64,000 nucleotides of DNA from Rheinheimera pacifica (lineage in GTDB: Bacteria; Pseudomonadota; Gammaproteobacteria; Enterobacterales; Alteromonadaceae): contig NZ_FNXF01000005.1 of the NCBI RefSeq assembly GCF_900108485.1, positions 1 to 64,000 of the forward strand. Direction: 5' to 3'. The position numbers and the translations under genes are program-made. Under the pieces are notes generated by a model. That model did no database searches and was not told where the DNA came from. It saw only the letters and a list, made by a program, of their open reading frames with translations. Below are positions 1 to 5,625 of the stretch, piece after piece (position 1 is the stretch's first letter; every line of letters starts with the position of its first letter).

Positions 1-166
1 TGAGGCCTAAATTGTTAAAGCGGATAACCAAATCACTGATGGTTGCCCGGCCAATATTTAAAGCCTGAGAGATTTGCCTGTCGCTTAGTCTGGCCTCAAA
101 TTTAAGACGGAATATATCCAGATAAGTTTGCATATCTGTCCTTACCATTTTCTTTTTACGTGTCAT
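1..166 (-). CDS. istA: IS21-family transposase IstA, N-terminal fragment (cut by window edge)
   Basis: Reading leftward from an ATG at 166, an open frame of 55 codons runs off the window edge without a stop. It begins MTRKKKMVRTDMQTYLDIFR and contains a helix-turn-helix of the kind that opens IS21 transposases (LSDRQISQALNIGRATISDL, about residues 29-48). A GGAG Shine-Dalgarno sits six bases before the ATG. IstA is the DDE transposase that works with the AAA+ helper IstB. The catalytic domain and istB, if present, lie outside the window. The identification rests on the HTH region plus the typical terminal repeats just upstream, so I am fairly but not fully sure. Confidence 0.72.
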   Translation of the reverse strand, partial: MTRKKKMVRTDMQTYLDIFRLKFEARLSDRQISQALNIGRATISDLVIRFNNLGL

Positions 167-230
167 GACTACTCCGGCAAACAGTTAAAAAACTGTTATG
201 CCAAAGTCCGTAAAACGAAGGAAGAACAAA

Positions 231-342
231 CTGGCCGGACGATACCGAAACAGGTGGCCGGATAAGGCCGAAATCAGTGGCCGGATGATACCGAAATGGG
301 TGGCCGACTCATGCCGAAATCGCTGGCCGGATCATCCCGAAA
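231..342. repeat. Five 20-bp repeats with exact 23-bp period (IS21 terminal repeats)
   Basis: Units start at 231, 254, 277, 300 and 323. Each follows TGGCCGG..(6-7 bases)..CCGAAA, for example GTGGCCGGATGATACCGAAA at 277-296. IS21-family ends carry multiple repeats that bind the transposase, so this is the likely role here. The repeats also create a meaningless plus-strand open frame. Confidence 0.8.
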
Positions 343-378
343 TACGCATCATTGGCACACGATCTGCGAAAAGACATC

Positions 379-452
379 AAGGAACTTTGTTTGTCTCAGC
401 ACAGATGAATTCCAATAAAGAGCGCCGACTTTGTCGATCAGACTTGTTAAAT
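379..452 (-). other. Degenerate attC site of the last cassette (74 bp)
   Basis: On the minus strand the R'' box ATTTAAC (446-452) overlaps the TAA stop of the DUF4393 gene and is the exact complement of GTTAAAT, the first bases of the same cassette (1253-1259). A possible inner stem GTCT/AGAC and a final GTT (383-385) fit a 74-bp attC, but the outer box would be GTTCCTT, off the GTTRRRY consensus. The outer half is therefore uncertain. Insertion of the IS about 30 bp further on may have removed the next cassette. Confidence 0.45.
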
Positions 453-1238
453 GCTATACCTTCCGACACACGAATCGACAAAGCCTCGGCCAAAGCCTGT
501 AAAGCTATATTGCCCGCTTTTATAAGAAACTCTATCTAGTTGCGAATTTACACTGCATATTTCTTTTACTTTCTCTGATAAGAAAATTCTTTCATGCTCT
601 TCCTTTGGGAAAGAAGTACCTGATGTTGGAGTTAGCAGGCCCAACCGTTTTAAGTTGGAGAAATACATAACCGAGTTTTCGGGGTTATCGCAATCAGCGT
701 CTTCACAGATTAGGTTTACTTCCGCTGTAGTTGATGTGATTCCAAAGTTACTATCCTCCGAATCTTGTTGGACTATATCAATCGTTGGTGCATGACCTTT
801 TCTATGCTTTTCTTTATTAAACATAAACCGAAGGATCCTAGCTTCATCCGGCTGGAGCTGCTTGATTATTTCGATGTACGCCGGATGAGCAATCCCCGAA
901 GTTTTCTTGTCTAGGCTTGCCGATATTAGATTTGAAAAAAGGCGCTGTATTTCATCTTCATTTATTGCAAATCTGGCCTCATTCAGAGCCTGAAGAGCAA
1001 CCCTTGGTCGATCGAATGAAATTTGCTCAGGTGCTAATAATGCCAGATTCTCAGCAGTCATCCGCAAGACGCTTGTGACCGCGTGAACGCTATCTTCTAC
1101 AAGGAAAATTCCCGAATTTACCATTCTGGCAATGGAGACTAATCCCTTTGATAATTCTTTAGAAAAAGGGCTCAGAGCATCTTCATAAACCGGAATAGCG
1201 AGCTTTTCGGCTATCGCTTTCACGCTCTCATCTATCAT
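447..1238 (-). CDS. DUF4393 (Abi-alpha-like) domain protein in an integron cassette
   Basis: The product is about 263 residues from MIDESVKAIAEK and resembles the DUF4393 / Abi_alpha family, a group linked by annotation to abortive infection. The N-terminal half is helical and the C-terminus ends in the FGRGFVDSC motif typical of the family's final segment. There is no signal peptide. I chose the ATG at 1238, five bases after GGAG; a second ATG at 1241 is only two bases away from it. The gene fills one cassette: it starts 15 bases after the cassette boundary and its TAA lies inside the attC R'' box. Its biological target is unknown. A role in phage defence is inference from the family name and the Abi_C gene beside it. 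Confidence 0.65.
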   Translation of the reverse strand: MIDESVKAIAEKLAIPVYEDALSPFSKELSKGLVSIARMVNSGIFLVEDSVHAVTSVLRMTAENLALLAPEQISFDRPRVALQALNEARFAINEDEIQRLFSNLISASLDKKTSGIAHPAYIEIIKQLQPDEARILRFMFNKEKHRKGHAPTIDIVQQDSEDSNFGITSTTAEVNLICEDADCDNPENSVMYFSNLKRLGLLTPTSGTSFPKEEHERIFLSEKVKEICSVNSQLDRVSYKSGQYSFTGFGRGFVDSCVGRYSI

Positions 1239-1252
1239 CATGTCTCCAGTGC

Positions 1253-1324
1253 ATTTAACGCACGCAGTACCGGGCAATTTGGAGCGCAGCGGAAAATTAA
1301 TCCGTTTGCTTGCTTTTGTTATAC
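1253..1324 (-). other. attC recombination site (72 bp) between two abi-type cassettes
   Basis: On the minus strand the site opens with GTATAAC (1318-1324) and closes with GCGTTAAAT (R' GTTAAAT, 1253-1259, fits GTTRRRY). Inner arms GCAAGCA and TGCGTGC pair at six of seven positions. GTATAAC matches the complement of the first bases of its own cassette (GTTATAA) at six of seven positions, as a cassette excised as a circle requires. Confidence 0.65.
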
Positions 1325-1331
1325 AAAATCT

Positions 1332-2165
1332 CTACCGCATTCTCTTTATACAGTCTTGAATGTACCTAAAAACGGTATACATTGCATTAACAATGGCGGT
1401 TGCTTCAGGGACATCTAGCAAGTCATTCACATGTGCGAGGCTCGCCTTATTTCTAAGCGTAGAAAAGGCGTCAATTGACGCGGCAAAAGAATTAAGAACT
1501 CTGGTAACTTCATCAGCCCTATGACCTGACGCTTGTAATGCCGGATGAAACTGTCGAAGTTGTTTGAACGCTTTTGATGCCGTAGGGTCGTTGGGTAGAT
1601 CAATTTGATTGTCGATACAAAGTTGCACCAAATATCCATGGAGAGCAGTATGAGCACGATCAATTGCGCTTGACGAATCCACCGTGCCGATTAATGCCTT
1701 CGCGTCTCCCAAAGCCCTCATCACCGAAGTCGAAATAGATTCACTGAATTCTGGCGCAGCAACACTGCCTGCTGTTTGAGTGAGCTGATCATCAACAATT
1801 TGATAATGGTCTTGGTTCTTAAGCAGAATCTGATTGATATTTTGTACTGTTGGTACAGTAGCGCCACTATGCTCCAGTTCCTCTAAAGCCTCATAGACAG
1901 CAGCTATAAAATTCGGAGCATCCTTTGCCGCATTTTGAGCCTGACTGGACATGTCAGACTCAGCCCAGTCAATAGAAGAACTGCGGGCGTAATAATCACC
2001 AGAAACTTTGCAAAAGTGTTGTTTAAATACTTCTATTATTCCTTGCCGACTCATTCCCCCTGATACTCTTCTTATCAATGAAATAAAATCATCTACAGAC
2101 TGTTCACTGAGTGGAGTCGTTGATCCCATGGGAAATCTAAGTTCACTTGCCATTTGAAGCGGCAT
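1332..2165 (-). CDS. Abortive infection family protein (Abi_C domain) in an integron cassette
   Basis: The protein has 277 residues from the ATG at 2165, which follows GGGGAG by six bases. The C-terminal 110 residues carry the Abi_C pattern: an AIDRAHTALHGYL helix near residue 168, then LRNKASLAH near residue 240 and a final helix. This region occurs in proteins grouped as abortive-infection phage-resistance factors. The N-terminal half (STTPLSEQSVDDFISLIRR) is a helical region I do not recognise. No enzyme motif is visible, so the mechanism cannot be stated. The gene lies alone between two attC-type sites, in the same orientation as its neighbours, with its TAG eight bases before the attC. 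Confidence 0.7.
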   Translation of the reverse strand: MPLQMASELRFPMGSTTPLSEQSVDDFISLIRRVSGGMSRQGIIEVFKQHFCKVSGDYYARSSSIDWAESDMSSQAQNAAKDAPNFIAAVYEALEELEHSGATVPTVQNINQILLKNQDHYQIVDDQLTQTAGSVAAPEFSESISTSVMRALGDAKALIGTVDSSSAIDRAHTALHGYLVQLCIDNQIDLPNDPTASKAFKQLRQFHPALQASGHRADEVTRVLNSFAASIDAFSTLRNKASLAHVNDLLDVPEATAIVNAMYTVFRYIQDCIKRMR

Positions 2166-2182
2166 CAATTGCTCCCCATTTT

Positions 2183-2288
2183 TTATAACGCATTGCTAGT
2201 AGGCTGCTACAGCGCAGCGTACACAGTCCCGTGGAGGGCACGTTGTGTGTGGCAGGAATTAAATTAAGCAACTTGCCAAGCATTAGTG
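2183..2288 (-). other. Degenerate attC-like site (106 bp)
   Basis: On the minus strand the site runs from a weak R'' (CACTAAT, covering the TAA stop of the 120-residue gene) to GCGTTATAA (R' at 2183-2189). The middle contains an imperfect hairpin with ACACA/TGTGT and GTGCCC/GGGAC arms. Only four of seven R'' bases match the expected GCCTAAC, so this site may be poorly active. Position and spacing are those of a cassette boundary. Confidence 0.5.
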
Positions 2289-2645
2289 TTTATTACCTGA
2301 ACTAGCGGGAGGTTTATTAAGTGGACGAATTTCGACAGCAACATCCTCAAGATCCTCTGGAGGATAACCAGAAAAAAACGAAGAAATACCACGAGTTTTT
2401 GCTTGGTGGTAATTTGCCTGGACGTCTGGTCGATACTGAACAATCTGCTCTTCATCTAGCAAAAGTTCGCGTTCTACCTCGATTACTTCCCAAGCGTAAT
2501 CCATAAGGTATGAAAGCGCTTTAATTTCGGCGGCACCCCGCGATGATTCAAAGACCCAAATATCTGCGTGAGCACCACCAACTTTACCGTATTCAGGAGA
2601 GCCTTTTGTTGGCTTTACGTGGTAAACAAAAACGTATACTTCCAT
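2283..2645 (-). CDS. Uncharacterised 120-residue cassette protein
   Basis: The gene has a strong ribosome site (AGGAGG, five bases before the ATG at 2645) 14 bases inside the cassette boundary. The product begins MEVYVFVYHVKPTKGSPEYG and has mixed alpha/beta character, an acidic middle (ERELLLDEEQ) and a proline-rich end. There is no signal peptide, membrane segment or metal motif. I do not recognise a family. Its position between two attC sites supports it being a real cassette gene rather than a chance frame. Confidence 0.6.
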   Translation of the reverse strand: MEVYVFVYHVKPTKGSPEYGKVGGAHADIWVFESSRGAAEIKALSYLMDYAWEVIEVERELLLDEEQIVQYRPDVQANYHQAKTRGISSFFSGYPPEDLEDVAVEIRPLNKPPASSGNKH

Positions 2646-2658
2646 GTTTCCTCCTGAT

Positions 2659-2733
2659 GCCTAACGCTCGCCATAAACGGCGCGAGGAACGAGCGTCCGA
2701 CCGTAGGGAGCGAATTTAATGGTTTTGTTAGCT
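2659..2733 (-). other. attC recombination site (75 bp), best preserved of the array
   Basis: On the minus strand the site runs from AGCTAAC (2727-2733) to GTTAGGC (2659-2665, fits GTTRRRY). Inner arms CGCTC and GAGCG pair. AGCTAAC is the exact complement of GTTAGCT at the start of its own cassette (3102-3108). The TAA stop of the upstream gene lies inside AGCTAAC, a common feature of cassette genes. Confidence 0.75.
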
Positions 2734-3084
2734 CTTGACTCGAATACGGCCTTTCTCATCTTCAACGCCGTGCTTACCTTTAGGAATAGCAACCATGCGG
2801 CCGTCACGGCCTTCCAAACCATGTCCTCCGGGGGAGATTCCGACCATTCTCCCGTCACGGCCTTGAAGACCATGCCCACCTTTAGGTATGTAAGCCATAC
2901 GACCATCGCGCCCCTCTAAGCCATGACCACCGGCTCGAATAGCCACCATTCTTCCATCTCGGCCTTGCAAGCCATGACCACCTTTTGGGATTGCGACCAT
3001 ATGACCATCACGTCCCTGAAGGCCGTGACCACCATCAGGAATGGTTACTGCCTTTCCATCCCTGCCTGTAAGTTTATGTGGCAT
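2728..3084 (-). CDS. Small repeat protein: six 17-residue GRDGRMVAIPKGGHGLQ-type units
   Basis: The 118-residue product is almost only repeat. After MPHK, residues 5-106 are six units of 17 residues with the pattern L-x-GRDG-x-M-V-x-I-x-x-GGHG, followed by a degenerate tail VEDEKGRIRVKS. Glycine, basic residues and a fixed histidine dominate each unit. No signal peptide is visible. I do not recognise the family; a beta-hairpin or solenoid fold is a guess from the regular G-R-D-G turn and I-P strand. The ATG follows AGAGGA, and the stop overlaps the attC site. It is the first cassette of the array as seen in this window. Confidence 0.65.
   Translation of the reverse strand: MPHKLTGRDGKAVTIPDGGHGLQGRDGHMVAIPKGGHGLQGRDGRMVAIRAGGHGLEGRDGRMAYIPKGGHGLQGRDGRMVGISPGGHGLEGRDGRMVAIPKGKHGVEDEKGRIRVKS
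2767..3072 (-). repeat. Six in-frame 51-bp tandem repeats
   Basis: These encode the six 17-residue units of the repeat protein. Units differ at many third positions but keep the amino-acid pattern, so selection on the protein rather than recent DNA duplication explains most of the similarity. Confidence 0.8.
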
Positions 3085-3108
3085 AAATTTGTCCTCTGTG
3101 GAGCTAAC

Positions 3109-3628
3109 AATTTAATAGAAGGCTTTGTGCCCGCAAGTAGAAATTTTTTCTGCCACCTTTCATGATTTTTACTAATACCAAATTAACGTTGATGTACCTC
3201 TAATTCAATAAATTTTTCTGAAATGAGTAAACTTTTGAATCCGACAAAATTTATACAGGTAGTACGCTAATTGTTCTTAAATTTACTCAAGCGATATATC
3301 TGGCAATTTAACCAGTAGTTGGAGTTAATAAATGAAGTAATTAGCGAAGGTTTGTCACCATGAGGGATGTCAGGTTTTAGCACTTAGCCACCAGCCAGGC
3401 AAAGGGATCTCGGGTAGCCAGCTTGAAATTAATAACACCTATATGACACCTTTCGACAAGCTATCAGCAGATACTGAGGCTTCTTTCTAAAATGGCTTTA
3501 AGAGCAGGTATATCAGCTTGCGGCTGATAATGAGCAGCTCAAAAGCATCTAGTTCAGCATAATCACATTTTCTGAAAAGAAAAATTTTTCTTTAGCATTT
3601 CATCACTCGAGCGAGATTGGAGTTTTGA
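3109..3628. other. 520-bp AT-rich gap, no gene or integrase found
   Basis: This stretch lies beyond the first cassette boundary (AGCTAAC on plus, 3102-3108), where an attI site and a divergent intI gene would be expected in a complete integron. I see no open frame of note on either strand and no clear attC or attI. Only the perfect palindrome near its right end stands out. Confidence 0.6.
3576..3593. promoter_or_regulatory. Perfect 18-bp palindrome upstream of the PrtN-like gene
   Basis: AAAGAAAAATTTTTCTTT is a perfect inverted repeat centred 44 bp before the start codon at 3629. It could be an operator. It is also simple A/T sequence, so chance or DNA bending is possible. Confidence 0.35.
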
Positions 3629-4108
3629 ATGAGGCTAAGCAGTACCGCCCAACTACTGGTGAAACAGTTTGACGGCTATCTAAACCTGGATGCAGGAGTT
3701 GTTGCGACGAAATTTTTCGGCGTGGCACTGAAAACAGCGCGTGCAATACCGGAATTCAGGACGCTGGTTAATAGCCAACTAACTATCAATGTCGCGGATC
3801 TGGCCAACCTTATTGATGCTAACCGCAGATTAAAACTGAGAGATGACGATATGAACGCACAACAAATACTTGAATTTGGACTGATGACAGAACACGGTAC
3901 AGCCGTAATACCACTGGAAGTGGTATCAGATAAATACCTGAACATGAGCCACAAATCGGCCCAGGCAAAATTCAATACCGGCGAGCTAAAACGGTTGGGA
4001 CTGAACGCATTCCGGCTTAATACCTCACAAAAAGCTCCTATTTTGGTTTTGGTAACCGATCTGGCTGAGTTTGTGCTTACCCGCAGAAAGATCACCATCG
4101 CCGCTTAG
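3629..4108 (+). CDS. PrtN-like (pyocin activator family) regulator, 159 residues
   Basis: The C-terminal 70 residues (TAVIPLEVVSDKYLNMSHKS ... SQKAPILVLVTDLAEFV) match the pattern of the PrtN pyocin-activator family, small DNA-binding activators of phage-derived genes. The N-terminal 85 residues (helical, with NSQLTINVADLANLIDANRR) are an extension I do not recognise. The ATG follows GGAG. No phage structural or pyocin genes are next to it, so its target is not visible and it may be a remnant of a prophage or an accessory regulator. The identification is moderate because it rests on the C-terminal pattern only. Confidence 0.55.
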   Translation: MRLSSTAQLLVKQFDGYLNLDAGVVATKFFGVALKTARAIPEFRTLVNSQLTINVADLANLIDANRRLKLRDDDMNAQQILEFGLMTEHGTAVIPLEVVSDKYLNMSHKSAQAKFNTGELKRLGLNAFRLNTSQKAPILVLVTDLAEFVLTRRKITIAA

Positions 4109-4810
4109 AACGCCACTGGCGTGGTTTCCCATGCCCCCACTCACTTGTATCTATACTCTCAATGCCTGACAAGTTCGGGCATTCTCCATTTGCCATAGCC
4201 AAGCACATTGCCAACGGCTGAATGTCTCAGTAAGCTTGCCTCTGCATGCTCAATTATGCACAAATCTTCCCCCTGCTAAGTCTGATAAAAACATAAAGGC
4301 CATCACGAGGATGGCCTTTATAAGAGACTTTACTTTGCCTGATTTATCCGTATATTGCTTTATTGCTACAAGCGTGGGGGACTGAACCACCACAAAATTG
4401 CGCACCAGATTACCTATAAATCTTTATAAAACAATAACCTGCCTTAAGCCACCTCTCCAGTCCAGCATAGGGGCAATCGAAAAGCGATGATCGAGGGCAA
4501 GCTGGCCAACACCGGCGCCAATACTCGATTTTACCGGGTTTTGATTAGCTTGTTTTTCAGTCATTTTCCGCTATTTCCAGTCATTTATTAATTGCACCTG
4601 CCCCATATCTCTATACAGTTAAAGGACATCAAGGTGAAGCGCTAGTATACCGCGTATCACGGACCTTTGGCAGCCTGCCCGACAGTAAGCGTTGCTATAA
4701 CGCTCGAAATTGGGCGTCAAATTCAGCACTTGCCTAACGGATTGCGACTGCCGGGCTTTGGTCCGGGTTTATGCATACCCTTCTTCCGCGAAAAAACTCA
4801 ATCACAAATC
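4109..4810. other. 700-bp gap without a supported gene
   Basis: No convincing open frame occurs on either strand. An 11-bp perfect stem with a 5-base loop (TAAAGGCCATC / GATGGCCTTTA, 4294-4320) is present but lacks a T-tract in either direction, so it is at most a weak terminator for the PrtN-like gene. The rest looks like decayed sequence between accessory and regulatory regions. Confidence 0.5.
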
Positions 4811-4834
4811 GTGACCATATCTCAAAATGGTTAC
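4811..4834. promoter_or_regulatory. Predicted TetR operator upstream of tetR
   Basis: Arms GTGACCA (4811-4817) and TGGTTAC (4828-4834) are separated by ten bases and end three bases before the -35 element. The same arms and spacing recur at 5556-5579 in front of the efflux genes. Two copies in the two intergenic regions of this cluster make it the likely binding site of the encoded regulator. Confidence 0.65.
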
Positions 4835-4837
4835 TCG

Positions 4838-4866
4838 TTGTCAATCTTTTATGCAGAGGATACACT
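4838..4866 (+). promoter_or_regulatory. Predicted sigma-70 promoter of tetR
   Basis: TTGTCA (4838-4843), a 17-base spacer and TACACT (4861-4866) form a good sigma-70-type promoter 40 bp before the chosen start codon. It is directly downstream of the predicted operator. Confidence 0.6.
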
Positions 4867-4905
4867 ATTGGCTATCAGTTTAATTACTACAGACAGCATG
4901 ACGTT

Positions 4906-5547
4906 ATGGGTAACGAAATGAGTAACGGAACGAGCAACGAAAATACCTATCCTGTATCAAGCCGGGGACCGGCCGACCACGATGTGCGGGATCAAATTCT
5001 GCATGCGGCTACAGAGCATTTCAGCCAGTATGGTTATGTAAAAACTACGGTTTCTGATCTGGCCAAAGCTATTGGTTTTTCAAAAGCCTATATCTATAAG
5101 TTCTTCCCTTCTAAACAGGTTATTGGCGAGATGATCTGTGCCAACTGCCTGCGTGAAATCGAAGCTGAGGTACGTGCAGCTATTGATGAAGCAGAGCGAC
5201 CGCCGGAAAAACTGCGGCGAATGTTCAAAGCGATTGTTGAAGCCAGCGTTCGCTTATTTTTCCGCGATCAGAAGCTGTATGAGATTGCCGCCTCCGCGGC
5301 GTCTGAACGTTGGCAAGCTGCACTTGCTTACGAGGAGCGCATGCAGCAGTTACTGCAGGATGTGTTGCAGCAAGGTCGGTTAAGCGGAGATTTTGAGCGT
5401 AAAACCCCGCTTGATGAAACGGTTATGGCTATTTATCTGGTGATAAGACCTTATCTTAATCCACTGCTATTGCAACACAGTTTTGATCATGCCAGTGATG
5501 CATCTGCGCAGTTATCCAGTTTGGTACTGCGCAGCCTTTCACCATAA
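4906..5547 (+). CDS. TetR-family repressor of the adjacent RND efflux genes
   Basis: The product has about 213 residues from the ATG at 4906; upstream in-frame codons lie inside the predicted operator and promoter, so a longer form is unlikely. An ATG at 4918 is an alternative. The N-terminal HTH (ILHAATEHFSQYGYVKTTVS ... AKAIGFSKAYIYKFFPSK) is classical TetR. The C-terminal ligand domain is divergent. The gene precedes the adaptor-pump pair in the same direction, and a shared inverted repeat lies before each transcription unit. This fits a ligand-released repressor of itself and the pump. The ligand cannot be read from the sequence. Confidence 0.85.
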   Translation: MGNEMSNGTSNENTYPVSSRGPADHDVRDQILHAATEHFSQYGYVKTTVSDLAKAIGFSKAYIYKFFPSKQVIGEMICANCLREIEAEVRAAIDEAERPPEKLRRMFKAIVEASVRLFFRDQKLYEIAASAASERWQAALAYEERMQQLLQDVLQQGRLSGDFERKTPLDETVMAIYLVIRPYLNPLLLQHSFDHASDASAQLSSLVLRSLSP

Positions 5548-5555
5548 ATTTTACA

Positions 5556-5579
5556 GTGACCATTGACTAATTTGGTCAC
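5556..5579. promoter_or_regulatory. Predicted TetR operator over the efflux promoter
   Basis: GTGACCA (5556-5562), ten bases, TGGTCAC (5573-5579) is a perfect 7-bp inverted repeat. It encloses a -35-like TTGACT (5563-5568), with a -10-like TAAAAA 16 bases on. A repressor bound here would block the promoter of the adaptor-pump pair. The arms match the site before tetR at 13 of 14 positions. Confidence 0.65.
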
Positions 5580-5625
5580 ATGAATAAAAATAACTCCCCT
5601 GATCCAGTCGTCAAGGGGGCTTTAT

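Larger units (their letters stand above)
1..348 (-). mobile_element. End of an IS21-family insertion sequence
   Basis: The istA start, its short leader and five regularly spaced repeats form the istA-proximal end of an IS21-type element. On the minus strand the element would begin TGCGTATTTCGG at about 348; IS21 elements usually start with TG. The exact tip is my inference, because the other end is outside the window and no target duplication can be compared. The element abuts the last cassette of the integron-type array. Confidence 0.65.

Noticed and set aside
231-342. CRISPR-like array (20-bp repeats)
   Set aside because: Only 3 bp separate the units, so there are no spacers; the repeats sit at an IS21 end before istA.
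198-539. Plus-strand open frame of 113 codons at the IS end
   Set aside because: It is a translation of the IS21 terminal repeats and of the region antisense to the DUF4393 gene end; no ribosome site or protein pattern.
2767-3072. CRISPR or minisatellite reading of the 51-bp repeats
   Set aside because: The repeats are in frame, keep the protein pattern and vary at third codon positions; they are coding.
3109-3628. attI site or intI remnant next to the first cassette
   Set aside because: No tyrosine-recombinase-like frame and no convincing attI features; the integron is called integrase-less only within this window.
4360-4420. tRNA-like 3' end or phage attachment site after the PrtN-like gene
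   Set aside because: The GTGGGGGACTGAACCACC stretch lacks a TTCRANNC T-loop and no cloverleaf can be built.
4690-4745. Vestigial attC site (ATAACGCTCG ... GCCTAAC)
   Set aside because: No complementary arms could be found around the two boxes; similarity to attC ends alone is too weak.
4667-4921. 84-codon plus-strand frame before tetR
   Set aside because: It overlaps the predicted operator and promoter and has no recognisable protein pattern.
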